Assembly (NCBI GenBank): GCA_004154925.1 | Contig: QJNS01000048.1 | Span: 1-64,000 of the forward strand | DNA: 64,000 nt | Direction of reading: 5' to 3' | Origin: Monosporascus cannonballus | Taxonomy: Eukaryota; Ascomycota; Sordariomycetes; Xylariales | Shown here: in pieces, positions 24,677 to 37,604 of the stretch | How the letters are laid out: the number at the start of each line of letters is the position of its first letter | Position numbering within the stretch: position 1 is the first letter of the stretch | Program-made: the position numbers and the translations under genes | The notes under the pieces: model-generated | Seen by the model: only the letters and a program-made list of their open reading frames with translations | Databases searched by the model: none | Told to the model about the DNA's origin: nothing

Positions 24677-26404
24677 AAGGATGAGGCTGGTAGCCGACTA
24701 GCCACCGATCAGCCACCGACCTATTTACTAATATAAATCTATTATCTGGCAGCTAATAGGAAACGCTAGATGGAAGTAACTTAATACAATTATTTTTTGG
24801 AATACGTTTTGCAACTGGTCGGAAATTACTTTATTTAGTTTATAATTTTTTATTATTGTATAATTTTTTTATTTTAATGATAAAAGATAACGCGATAATT
24901 ATTAGAAATAAAGCTTATTAATTACAAAACGAACTTAGGTTATTAGTCGAAAAGATTGCCGATCGGAACTTAACCGACAAATAATCGATTACAGTACGGA
25001 AATAGGCAAAAAAGCTTATAACGGAATTTTAACGAGCAAAGGATTATGGTTCCCGGGATCCCGAATTATTTTATATATATAATAAAAATACGTCCTAATA
25101 ACTGTTAGCTAAATAATGGGAAAACGAACGTAATATAATAACCGTATTCCGGAATCCAAAATAAAAAAAGGTTAAACCCCTTAATAATAACCAGATTTTG
25201 AAAATTATTTGTTAATAAAACAAATAATATTTGGAATTATTTTAATAATTGGCCGAAAAATAGGTAATAATATAAAATGAAAAAAAATAAAGTTTTATAA
25301 GTTAATTGCGATATCGTCGTAAAAGTTTAAGAGCGATAAATAAATACTGTATTATAATTGCCCGAAACTTTTCGAACGTACGTCGATTAAAAGAAATTAG
25401 ATAAAAGTTGTTACGAAAGTTTATAACGAAAAATTAAGGCAAAATGTTTTTATTTATATTTAATGGGCCATAAGCTATATTAATATTTTTATTAGAAATA
25501 TTTGGCAATTATATTACATTACATTTAATTTTTTTAATTACGAAAAAAATTAAAAATAGGAAATTTATAGATTTTTATTAAGAAAAATTACGTATATCTT
25601 AATTTTTTCGATAAGGAACATAGGGAATAATTTATGAAATTACGATAATAATCTCATTAATCGCCGTTGGATTTTTATATTAAATAAAGGCTTTTAATTT
25701 ATAAAATAAAGTTTACGAATGTTTTCAGCCCAGAAATTAATCGGGATAATAAACGTTTTATATTTAATTATTTTTATAAATTAATATTAAGATTATAAAA
25801 TATTTTATTACAAAAGGATATGAAGTTAAAATAAATTAATAACTTAGTAAATAAGGCAAAATATTATTAGGACGTTTAAAAAAAGACGAAAGAAAATTAA
25901 TTATTTTTTATTATAGGTATTAATAAGGATAACCAATTTTATTTTAACATTTTTGAAAAAAGAAATCCTTAAAGCAAGTTAAAAATGCTGCGTAAAAATA
26001 ATGGAGACTCCGAGCGTTCTTATATTTAGAAAGCAGATAATCGCCGATTTAATTCCGATCGAAATGAATCCGTATTATTTAATATTTTTGATTTTTATAA
26101 GGGCTTATTTAGGTATTATAATTATAGGAAACTAAGTTATAAAAACGTAAATTATAAAATTAAAAAAGATGCGAAAACTTTATTATTCCGGCTATATGGA
26201 AATTAACTTCCAAAGGCCGTATAAAACGTTATAATATACAACGATAAATTAGATTAATTTTTAAACGTAAACCGAAAAAAAGAGCTGGAATAAGCGTACA
26301 TATCCAGTTTATTGCGGCTGATAATTGCAAAATGGTCGGAATAAAGCCACCGTTTAAAAAAAAAGGTATTTATTAAATAAAATACGGAAGATATAGCAGT
26401 ATAA

Positions 26405-29400
26405 GTAAATATAGATATCGGAGCATAGGTAAATACCGTAAGTAAAAATTTAACGAAAAAAATTAATTTTTAATTAATTTTCGTAAATATTTTGGGTCTT
26501 ATCGACGTGAACGACACATATATTATATATTATTATGTTGACGAAATTTTTATTAATATAACAAATAATAATAACATCGAATAAAAGTTTAAGTATATTT
26601 ATTATGTAATATGCTATAACCAGAAAACGTTTAATTTGTTATTATTTAAATTAAAAATATATAAATTAAAGGTTTTATTAAATATAATTATATATTAATA
26701 ATTATATGGATTATTACCAAAGCTTAACGGGCAGAAAATCATAAACTTGATATTTTCCAGGAAGCAAATTTATACCGTTAACTTAATAAATATAGCCGAA
26801 AAATTAAATATCCCGGAATTTGGGAAATAGTAAAAATAACAAATACTCGATTTCCTTATATACCTAAAGAATTTCCGGCAAATATATTCCGAAAAAATAA
26901 CGAAAAAAATGCGTTAGCTATGAAAGGCAAAATGTATAATAAATTTGATTTTCGAGAAAACGCCCTTATTAGGTCTAATTTACATTATTTCGGAAGTTTA
27001 AAGAAAAGTATTCGAAAAATATATCCGAAAAAACCTAAAAACAAGCTGGATACGTTATTTAAAAGTGGACATAAAAGTACTAATATTATATATACTTAAA
27101 AAGGACAGTAATTTCCGATTATATATTAATTATAAAAGGTTAAATCGGATAGCGATAAAAAACCAATACTTTTTATTTTTAATTTTGAAAATAACAAATT
27201 GCTTAAAATTTATATACATATTTTCGAAAATTCATTTTGAAAATATTTATTATTATATTAGCATCAAAAAGGGTAATTATTAAAAAATAAATATCCGAAT
27301 GGAGTACGAATAATTTAAATATATAATTATATTTTTAGACTTATTAATTCGTTAATTATATTTTAAATTTATATATATGAAGTATTAACTGAATTAATTA
27401 ATTATATATATGTAATATATTTCAATAATATAATTATTTATTAACATAACGAAAAAAATATATCAAATATTTTCGATTAATTTACAAACAATTATTATAA
27501 TATTAATTATTTCTCAAAACGTATATATACGAATTTTTTCAAAAGAATGTTTTAAAATTTATAATTAATACCGATAGTTTAGAAATAAACCGCCGACCGA
27601 TGGATATTATTAAAATATAGTTAAAATCAAAATTACTTTATAATATTTAAGTATTTCTAGATTTTGCGAATTCTTATTAGAAATTTATTATTTATTATTT
27701 ACGAATTACTAAATTTATTATTAAGCTTTTTAGAAAATGTAAGATAAAAATAAAATATCAAAACTTTTATAATCCGAAAAAGTTAAACAATATTTCGAAA
27801 TTTAAAGAAAATACTTTTTAGTTAATAATTATTTTCCGATATTAAGATAATAATAAAGATATTAGGGTTAAAATAAGTAATTTAATAGAAATTATATTAA
27901 GGACATTTTTATAAAAATATAAAAAGTATTAACGTATAATTATATATTAGTTACGAAAATTAAGATTAATCGAAAAATAATAGGTTATAAGGTAATAAAA
28001 ACTATTGGCGATTATAAAAAACTTGGAATATTAATGACAATACGTTAAAATACTGAATTCTTTTTAATACTTATCGATTACATATAATTAAAAGATATAA
28101 TACAAACGCCGGCGCGTAACCTTAAGAGAAAGTTAGCCCGATAAATTTACCGTTTTACGTAATTTGATTTTGAGATTTAATACCGACCGGACGCCGTTAA
28201 TCCGGCAAATAAATTATTTAAACGTCCGGATTATATATTAAGGGAAATTACGTATAAAAACGTGATCCTGAAGTTATCTAAGGAATTCGGATGTACGAAT
28301 AATATGCTAAAAAACGTATAGAAAATAGATATAAATATATAGCGCAATTTAAAGCATTATAAAAGAGCAAAAGGTTTTATAAAAATAATATAAAATTGGC
28401 TTATTATATAATTCTTAAACACATTTTAAGCAACGGAAATTTAAATAATTATTATTTGCGTACAAAAACGGAAACTTTTAGTTATACGATTATAGAACGT
28501 TTTCGAAAAAAAAAGAAAATAAGAAATTATATATTTATTAAATTTATTATTTATAAATAATAATATAAATTTAAATTACAACAATAATACAATTAACGGT
28601 TAAATATTAAATAATTACAAATTATAACCGTACTGCGATTAAATTACCAGAAATTTAGAAAAAACGATATTAACATTAAGATTATTATATATATTTAATA
28701 CGTTTTACGTTTTTCAGCACAAAAATTGGCCAAAAAAGAAACAACATTATAATTAAAAACTTTTTAATAATTTTACGATTAAGTTCGAAAATTATAAATT
28801 AAAGATTTAACTATTATAAACTTAATATAAAAAACTAAACGTTAAGCCGGTTTAAAAAAAGAATATTTTCTAGATTTAAATAAGGTTTTATATTATCGAA
28901 ATAAATTTATAATATTGTTATAAGGCGTTTTACGGAAATAATTCATTAAGACTATAATAATTCAAGGACAAAATATAAAATATATATTCGTACGTTAAAA
29001 TTAATAATTAAAACTTTTTATTAGGAAAATGTAATAAATAATATTCGAAAATATTAAGTAATATCCGAATTATTAGGGCATAATCAATTATGCCACAAAC
29101 TATATGGATAATTATAGCCCTTGCCGTTACTTAAATAATTTTTTTTTAAAAAAATCTTATTAAATTTTATTACGGGGTTTCCCAAAAACCTAGGTTTAAA
29201 CGGGCTAAAATACGATATAATTCTGGTAATCGTCGACCGCTTTACGACATTAAAATTCTTTATTTTTACGGTTAAAACCTTAACTGTAACCAAATTAATT
29301 TGATTATTTTACGATAATGTAAACTATAAATTCGGTACGTTAACTATAATTATTAAGAATAAAAATAAATTATTAACGAGTTGATTTTAGGTGGGATTTT

Positions 29401-29700
29401 ATAAAAAATGAAATATAAAACGGCAAATGTTAACCGTTTATTATCAATAAATTAAAAAACAAATAAAATATAATTATTATATCTTAAAATATTATTTCTA
29501 TAATTGCGTTAATAAATATTAAAATAATTAAATAAAGTTAATACGAATTACGGAATTCGCATATAATAATAAACGGAATGTATTTACCGGCCGTTTTCCG
29601 TTCGAAACCTTATATAAATATTATTTAAAAATAATTTTTTTAATAAAGCTTTAAAGGATAAATATAAAAAGTTAAAAGGCGTCTTAAGAAAATCGCGGTT
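26405..29700 (+). pseudogene. pol remnant of element C (protease, reverse transcriptase, integrase)
   Basis: Protease: the active-site Asp-Thr-Gly-Ala-Gln motif reads D-I-G-A-stop at 26414-26428 (Thr to Ile, Gln codon to TAG). Reverse transcriptase: NFRLYINYKRLNRIAIKNQY near 27,110-27,170, IFSKIHFENIYYYISIKKGN near 27,215-27,275, and the catalytic motif reads YFNN at 27418-27429. Integrase: LKYDIILVIVDRFTTLKFF near 29,200-29,260, and a conserved Asp-containing motif now reads KNKN near 29,352-29,363. All replacements are transitions of the RIP type. Order protease, RT, integrase is that of Ty3/gypsy. Confidence 0.8.
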
Positions 29701-30488
29701 GTTTTTTAAGCAATATATATATATTAGGAAAAAAGTAAGAACAGTTTAAAATATTATAATTAATGTTATATATTTATAAAATTCTAAATAAAATAATAAA
29801 TAAATTTATCGATTAAAAGTTTTAAATTGAAAAATAAATGATTTATATTTATTTATATTCCGGTTACCATAAACAACGAATACACTTTTAAATATATAAA
29901 ATAAGGTTTTTTATTTTGTATTAACGGATATATAATATACTTCTAATATCTTTATTAGAACCGTAAAATAACCGGGAATAGGATAACGTTTAAATAACTT
30001 TATCGGACTTAATAAAAATAAGAAAAATAAATACTAAAAAATCTGGTCCGTTTTCGAAATAATCGAAAATAATGCAAATATTTGATTAAATAAAACTTTA
30101 ATCCGTTAAATATAATGCGTAAAAACCCCGAAAATATTTCGAATATATATTTAAAGTATTATAACGTTACGAAAGAAAATTAAATATATATATAAAAAAT
30201 AAAACGACCCAAAAACCGTAAAATAATAATAACCCGATCGGAAATTAATCGCTTAATAATTATAAAAAGTACAGAAAGTAATTTTAAACAAAATTAAAAT
30301 ATTAATATTAGAGTTTTATTTAATTATATAATTATTTTTAAGTTTTTGATAAATAATTAGCTTTTTATATACCGGTCGAAAAACTCATAAGCAATATAAA
30401 AAAATCGAATTTTTATTCCAAAAATAAAATTTCGCATTTAATTATTAAACTTTGTGTTAATTAACTTTTAATAAAAGTATTAAAGAAA

Positions 30489-31437
30489 TTAATATAAGAA
30501 TATCGGAAAATAATTAAAAGAAATACGAAGGCAAAAAACGGGTACGTTTATTAAACTTATTAGGCGTAAAACGGGGAAAAATATAGAAACATTGTATTTT
30601 TTACGAAAAATAAGGCCCAAATAATCGGAATATAATTTGTTATTAGTTAGAAATAAAGCGCCGTCTGTAAAACGTTTAACGTAATTAAGTTTAATAATAG
30701 CTTTACTGGGCAAAGCCATTTCCCAATTATAGTTATTAATAAGTATTAAAATTTCGTTAAAACGTTAAAAAACGGCCGGAAAAAATTTATAAACGGGAAG
30801 CGTAACAACATAACGGCCCTTAAAGGTCGCTTTATTTATAGGGATATCTTAAAATTGCGTTTAATTAAAAATTAATTACGGAATAATAAGAAAAGAATTA
30901 TGGCACTTATAAAAAGAACTTAAAATTTGCAAATCCAGAAAACGGTATTAAAATTAGATTTTTATAACCATAAAAAACGATCGGAAATCGACCTTCGTTA
31001 TATTAAGGAAACGATATTCCTCAATAATAACCGCGTTAAAGATAAATTTGATTTCGCGAAAAACATCAAGTTAATAACCGAACGCAATTACGTCGGAATA
31101 TTTATATTAAACATCCGTAATACCAACCTTTTCGAATTCGTTAATTAATTTTTAATTATTAATACCGAATTAAAAAATTATTTAAATCGCATTTTTAAAA
31201 ACGATCGGAATTTTAACGGAAATTAAAGAATAATATTAATAATATTAAAAATTATTATGTATTATGCGAAAAGTTTTAAAACGATAATTGGCTATAATAT
31301 AATTTAAGGCGTTTAAAATTTTAATATAAACCGTACGGTAATCGAAATAACGGTATATTACGTAAATACAATACGGTTTATTGCCGCCCGTAATACATTT
31401 AATATTTATTTTACCGTCGGTATTAAAAAAATAACGT
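30489..31437 (-). pseudogene. Unidentified long frame between pol and 3' LTR of element C
   Basis: On the minus strand one frame can be followed for about 315 codons; every interruption is TAA, as expected if Gln codons CAA were hit by RIP. Segments include DGKINIKCITGGNKPYCIYV (about 31,365-31,425) and MALPSKAIIKLNYVKRFTDG (30,660-30,719). The codon-aligned plus-strand frame is also fairly open (73 codons at 30927-31148), so the coding strand is not certain. I assign no function. Its position matches the opposite-strand frames of elements A and B but its sequence does not. Confidence 0.4.
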
Positions 31438-32059
31438 TAAAAAAACCCTAATCCCTATTAATATTAAAATATTTTTTTTTTTTGGAATTTCTTACAAAAG
31501 AAATATGGCGAACGGAAATACAACGTAAAATAAACGGAAAAAACGAAATAAAAATAAAAAAAGACGAAAAACCGAACGGAATACGAATATAAAAAAAATG
31601 GAAATATAGGTGTAAAAGGGAAAAGAAAAAAAGGGAAAAAATAAAATTAAAGAACGGATTATAATAAGATATTAGGCGGAATAGGATTAATTATATAATA
31701 TAATACATATTAATTAATATAAAAATTATTTACAATATTATATAATGGTAAATTATCGATAAATATACGTAACCAGATTTGCAAAACGCGTTATATTAAA
31801 TTAATAATAATGCTATTAAGAATTAAAAGCTTAAAAAATGGAAGTAATTATAAAAATATAGCTTATATAAAAATAAGGCTAGTAACTGACCAATTATTAA
31901 TCAATTACTAACCCATTTATTAATATAAATCTATTATCTAGCAGTTAGTAAGAAAGGCCAGATGGAAATAACTTAATACATTTACTTTTTAGAATACGTT
32001 TTGCGACTGGTCGGAGATCACCTTACCCAGCTTACAGCTTTTCATTATCTTACAAGGGA

Positions 32060-35000
32060 TTTCAATAAAAGAGGGATTTCTTAACCCAGAAAAACACCAA
32101 AGCAGCTAAATAAGAAGCCGACAATAAGACAGAAAAGGAAGAAAAAAAGTTAGCTCGATTTTCTTCCAACCAGAATTCACTACTGCCAAAATAACTTAGA
32201 TTCAGCACGGCATTCTAAAGTACGAAAATTATTCTATTCACCAAGATCTTAAGATTAAAGCCTATAAGTATTATTCGGAACAAACAGCCTTTAAGATAAC
32301 TATAAAGTTAGGATACCTTTACCATCTTAACGCACAAAGGTGCGAAATATATAATAAAAACGACCTATTTCGACCAGATATAAACAACTATAAATAATTA
32401 TCCTGGAAATTTTACGAACACCTGGAATACATTAATTACCCGGAACACATATGAGTAAATCTTAATAACTTGTTACACTTTATTGCCTATTACATAAATA
32501 ATTATTTCGTTCATTTTAAAACCAAGGAAAATAATAACTTTTAGCCTAAATAAAACTATAAAATTCCTACCGAACAAGATAATAAATGCCGATGAATAAA
32601 GGTTTTACGATAATCAAAATATCGTAAGTTTTGTTATTTACATCTCAATTTAAAATAGAATTAAAAAGCTATATCGTAAGGATATTCATGTTACTTCTCG
32701 ATATTCTATATTTAATAAGAACTCTTAAATATAATAACGCCCCTTTCGAAAGTCCGTAACTTTAACCCTATTACTTGCAAAATATAGAAATAAAAACCAG
32801 GCCAAATAAAAACGGTTATTTTCAGATACCAATTAGAGAGAAAAAATGGTACAAATATATGGATAACTATTGTATCAAGTACGCTGTCAAAAAGATTCGA
32901 CAATGGAAACGCCTTTTTGCTAGCAAACTACGTTAATCAAAAAAAGATTAAAGCCTTCGAAATTAAAACATTAAAGAACTTTATTATATAAAATCTTGTG
33001 TAAGGCAACAAAGGGAATACGCGGTCAGATTAAGATTCTTTTTTAATACGAAAATAAAACTTTTTAAACAATAATCCACTTCAAAACCGAAAATAATTTT
33101 ATCTTTCATAAAATAGCAGAAAAACATCGAATTCCTTGGAAATACAAATTGAAGTCTTGTAAATTACTTATGGAAGACAAAACTTATCAAAATACGAAAA
33201 TAAATCAATTTTTCGCAAAATTAAAAAAGCTTCCAGCACAAATTTAAAAACATCAAAAATAACTTTTGCTAAACATCGCCGACATCTCTAAATACGATAT
33301 TATCTTAGAAATACCATGATTTAAATCCAGCAATTTACATATTAACTAGAAAAATCAAACATTTTCTTTAAATAACAAAATAACAAAATCGAAAGAAATA
33401 ATTATAAAATCTAATCCGCAATTCAAAAAGTACGAATTTCGGATTAAATTACAGCTGTATTCTTAAAATACGGAAGCCTTATCAAATTGTTTAAAAACAA
33501 AAAAGATTATATGTTATTATTATATAATTAATAAAACTATCGGATATCTATTATACATGAACATCAACCTAAACTTTACAAAATATATTATATAAACCCA
33601 GGAAGGTTTAAGGCCTTATTAAAAATATACAACCTTTTCTAAAAATATACGTTCAGCCGTCTAACCTTTCTACTATATATTTCGTTTTTGTAGTTCTAAA
33701 AAAAAGACAAAAAGCAAGAAATCAGCGAAAATAAAAACCCTATTTATCGGAAAACAATTAATTATAAACAGCTAAACGATATTATAATCAAAAACGGATA
33801 TCTCTTAATCCTTATAAATACATTTAAAAAAACGTTGACCGAACCAAATAGGTTTAGCAGTTATTTTTCGCACTAATTATTACCGCATCCGAATAGCTGA
33901 GGGAAGAAAGTGGAAAAGGACATTTAAAATAATATACGGACTTTACGAATACCGAATGATATCTACCAAATTTACTAATACTTCCGCCAGTTTTCAAAAC
34001 CTAATTATAACTACTTTCAAATAAATTTTCGATAAATTTATCTTCGTTTATTTCGACGAGATTTTTATTTATTCTGAAACCTTAAAAAATACAATATGGT
34101 ACGGAAGTATGAAAAACTCTAAATAACGCGGATATTCTAATTAACCCAGCTAAAAACGTATAGTATATGTAAAAACAGGTTTTCTTAGGATTTATTCTTC
34201 TTCTCGGCAAAATTTAGATCTAAAACTGCAAATTAAAAACAATTAAAAGCTGGCGTATCCTAAATAAGGCGAACGTTACAGATATTCGACAGATTTTAAA
34301 ATTGTGAGGTAGCGAGAGTGCAACGCTAACCACAATACTACAAGGTCAGCAATTTCAGACTCTAATTGGGGTTTGAACACCCTAATCCACTTTATAAAGA
34401 CTAGCTGTGCATATCATCAAAAGAAATTTACGAATTACGTAGGTAACTTGATTAAAAAATATAGAGATATAATTAAACTATTAATAAAACTTATTGTGAA
34501 AAAATATATAAAAAAAGTTCGGACTTTCGAAAAAAGCTAAAAACACTTTCTAAATACTTAAAGACGAAATTACTAAAAGGTTTATAATACCATTGCCGAA
34601 TATTAATAAAAAAACGGCTAAAAATAAATACCTTAAATTATGCCCTACGTACGGTCCTACAATAACAAAATAATAATAGAAAATAATATTTAATCACGTA
34701 TTATTTAAAACAACATTATAATTCGGAATTCAAATATTCCATTTACGACAAAGAATTATTAATAATTATTAATACTTTTCAAAAATATGATTTATTTCTT
34801 AATAAATCTCAAAAACCTTTTGATATTTATTTCGCTTACCAAAATTCTATTCGATTTATATAAACGCACAAATTAAGAAAAAACATAAAACTTAACTAAT
34901 TTTCCAATTCAGATGTAATTTTAAAAAAAATACTATATCAAAGGGAAGAAAAATATCCAAACGGATATTTTTAATCGCAAAAGACATTACGATTTCAAAA

Positions 35001-36480
35001 TTTAAAGAAAACATACTAATGTTTTAATACGACTTAAATAATATTATATAGTGATATAATGTAATAGAAAAACCAATACCCCAATTTTTAAAATAATTCC
35101 AAAGTTTTTACGATACAGAAAAACTTAAACAAGTCCAGCAATTAAACGGACAACCAAGGGACTAGCTATTGTATTATAGCAAAACTTATATTTCCAAGAA
35201 TTAGTAAGAACAGTTCGTAAAGTAATTCCACGAAAATTTATTATGCGGATATTAAAGAATTTTCAAAACTATTAAACGGTTCTAGGAAAAATACGACTTT
35301 CCAAAATTACGTAGAATTATTAAGAAAGTCGTTAAAAAAAGCAATATTTGCAATGAACTCAAGGTAATACGATATAAGCCTTACGAGTTATTACAGCCTA
35401 TTAATATTCCTAACCAAGTATAGAATACCATAACTTAGAATTTTTTTATTAACTTATTTCTATTTAAAAACATAATTATTAAACTAGAAAAGAACGAAAT
35501 ATAAGTATTTATTAATCAATTTACTAAATATAGGTATTTTTTGTTATTTAAAAAAAATACAATCAGAGAATAACTGGCTTACGATTTTATTAAATATTAC
35601 TTCGAGAAAAGGAAAATAGTAGAAAAAATTATCTCCGATGAAAATACTTTTTCTTATTTTAAAATTCGGTACTAATTTCGTAAAATAAGTATTAGGTTCA
35701 AGTTTTAACAATTTATTACCTTTAAACGGACGGCTAAACCGAAAAATTAAAATAAAATTTAAAACAATATTTTCCAGGTTACGTTGATTATTAACAATAT
35801 AATTGAGTAAAACGTTTACAATTCATATAAATCGCGTATAATATATCTGTTGACGAAGATATAAGCGTATTCTTTTATATAGCTATATACGAATATAAGG
35901 CAAAAACGAAACGATTTAAATAACCACTTAACAAAACGCCAAAACATATTACAATTATGCTAAAAGCAAAAACGTTAACACCTGAAATTAAAATAATTTA
36001 AGCCCGTTTGCAAAACGAATTATAATTTTTCAACGACGAATAACTCGGTATTATAGTAAAGAACTTTTTTTAAAAACATTAATTCTGTCCAAAAGAAAAA
36101 CACAATTTAATTATTACGTTAAAAACAAAACGTTACATTAAATATTTTATAAATCAAAATAAACAAACCTAACGATAAGTTTAATTTCAAAGATTAACTA
36201 TCGATTATTATTATCTAAGACCATAACAATACATCTTATTTTCCATATTTTTCTATTTAAATTAGCACTTCAAAACGTCTCGTTAAATACAAATCTGGAA
36301 CTTAAGAAAAACTTTAACGAATACGAAATCGAACGAATACTAGATTTCAGACTAATTAGATATGAAGTTCAGTATCTAGTTAAACTAAAAAGATATTTAT
36401 ATAAAAAATACTTGAGAATTATTTAATCACTTAACGAACGCGATAAACCTGGTTAAAACGTTCTACCGCTAAAATCCTGG
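32060..36480 (+). pseudogene. pol remnant of element A
   Basis: Continues gag-pol of A after element C. Visible: a gag-pol linker (32,200-32,350), a protease end near 33,290-33,340, reverse transcriptase start KTINYKQLNDIIIKNGY near 33,755, YGLYEYRMIS-type segment near 33,940, and the catalytic motif YFDEIFIYS at 34049-34075 (the second Asp is Glu). The frame is then split by a foreign 120-bp insertion (34302-34425). Integrase: VFINQFTKYRYFLLFKKNT near 35,495-35,555. The chromodomain EYEIERILDFRLIRYEVQYL lies at about 36,321-36,380 and could have guided insertion to heterochromatin. Many stops. Confidence 0.75.
34302..34425. mobile_element. Short tRNA-like or SINE-like insertion inside reverse transcriptase of A
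   Basis: The RT frame runs to DIRQILKL, breaks, and resumes at NYVGNLIKKYRD about 120 bp later. The inserted DNA is less AT-rich and contains a near-perfect hairpin (GAGGTAGCG ... CGCTAACC, 34307-34331), on the minus strand a TAGTATTGTGGTTAGCG segment like a tRNA D-arm/A box, and GTTCAAACCCC like a B box. The two boxes are in the wrong order for one tRNA on either strand. Termini and target duplication are not resolved. Confidence 0.4.
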
Positions 36481-37000
36481 CCGACCGTTTCTAGCGCAGC
36501 TAAGGTCGCAAGCGATAATAATCCCCCGTTTAAATCCAGATTTGCGGCGTTCTAGTTAATGGAAGTAAACGCTTTTGCAATGGCATCTATCTCGAAAACA
36601 AGCTATGCTTCCTCTGTTTCTACCTAATGCCGTTTTTCCCCAATCTTTCTTATTGCTTTAATTAATTTAATTCGTATCCTTTTTTCAGAATAACTATATC
36701 CTTGTTTTTTAAAACCTTTAAATAAAGACGCAAGCGATTTAAGCGGTTAATAAGTTTTTTTGTTCTTTTCTCAGTAGACTTCTGATATGCGATTAAAATA
36801 TTCTTTATTTCTCGTTACCTTTTTCTCTAGGCGATCATATTCTTTATTTAATTTCATTAAAGAATTTATAATCAAAACGTCGCAAGCCGAACGCTAACGA
36901 CGAATGGAATAATTACAACTCGAAATGTTAAAAACAAAAAAAAATCGGTCTTGCTAAGACGAATATAATTAAAACAAAAAGAAGCCTTAACGCTGAACGT
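36453..37000 (-). pseudogene. Opposite-strand frame of element A
   Basis: Minus-strand frame ending with TAA at 36455-36453, tail to tail with and slightly overlapping the chromodomain end of pol. It can be followed for about 180 codons with stops only where Gln, Arg or Trp codons could have mutated. N-terminal part has Cys residues (CNY...RSACDVLIINSL near 36,870-36,910), then a charged coiled-coil-like segment (MKLNKEYDRLEKKVTRNKEY, about 36,800-36,860), a Lys/Arg-rich stretch, and a C-terminus with LSLATLAALETVGQDFSG. Same architecture and position as the B-family copy at 61960-62499. Function unknown. Confidence 0.55.
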
Positions 37001-37190
37001 TTTAATTAAATTAATACGAACGTTGAAGGAATTGCGTTAATTTAAAGGAAAATTTTATTTTCTTTTCTAAATGCGGCTTATTTTAATAAGGTTAGTTAAA
37101 CAATCCTTGGAAAACTTTCTCTAAGCAAGAAAAAGGCGACCATTTACGGTTCTTATCTTGGAGATAAAGATTCTTGGAAAAGGAAAATAA

Positions 37191-37604
37191 TGTTATAGAA
37201 ATAGGGGTTCCTATTTCGAAAGAACCAGCCCTTGAGACCTAATATAATTTTATTACGGTAAAACTCCAGATGAAAAGGCTTGGTTTTTAAAGTGATATAG
37301 GTAATTTAAGTAATTTGGACAAAATCATATAAATTATATAGATTTACGATACACTTATTAAAAGGCGAATAAATATATATTTAACCGGTCCTTGTATACA
37401 TTATACCTATTTAAATTTTCGTTCCTAAGCTATTTATATAAGCGTATAACTAAAGGCAGTTATGTTTTACTGTAAGATAATTCTTTCACCTTTTTTAATC
37501 AACAAACTTTTAAATTATTTCTCGCCTTATTATTTTCCGCAAATTAAAATTCCATTTCGAATATTGTTCATATTTCTATATACAGGTATAACAGGTTCGT
37601 TACA
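37191..37604 (+). repeat. Right LTR of element A
   Basis: 414 bp, starts TGTTATAGAA and ends CGTTACA, followed at once by GTTAT (37605-37609), the right target duplication. Confidence 0.88.

Larger units (their letters stand above)
24682..32054 (+). mobile_element. Element C: Ty3/gypsy retrotransposon nested in A
   Basis: 7,373 bp with LTRs of exactly 181 bp each (24682-24862 and 31874-32054) starting TGAGGCTGG / TAAGGCTAG and ending TGTATA / CTTACA. Target duplications AAGGA (24677-24681) and AGGGA (32055-32059) differ by one G-to-A change. Holds aspartic protease, reverse transcriptase and integrase remnants in gypsy order, then about 1.5 kb of unexplained sequence before the right LTR. 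Confidence 0.9.
16307..37604 (+). mobile_element. Element A: Ty3/gypsy LTR retrotransposon, RIP-degraded, with two nested insertions
   Basis: Bounded by two related LTRs (16307-16719 and 37191-37604, 413 and 414 bp, both starting TGTTATAG and ending CGTTATA/CGTTACA) and by an identical 5-bp target duplication GTTAT at 16302-16306 and 37605-37609. Internal parts in order: leader (interrupted by element B), gag with zinc knuckle, element C, protease-like end (YDIILEIPWFKSSN), reverse transcriptase, integrase and a C-terminal chromodomain (EYEIERILDFRLIRYEVQYL near 36,321), then an opposite-strand frame before the right LTR. Subtracting B and C with their duplications leaves about 7.3 kb, normal for gypsy elements. 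All frames have many stops, so it cannot be active. Confidence 0.9.

Noticed and set aside
29084..29293. 69-codon minus-strand frame
   Set aside because: Reverse shadow of the element C integrase.
34302..34425. Functional tRNA gene
   Set aside because: A-box-like and B-box-like segments are in the wrong order and no cloverleaf can be drawn.
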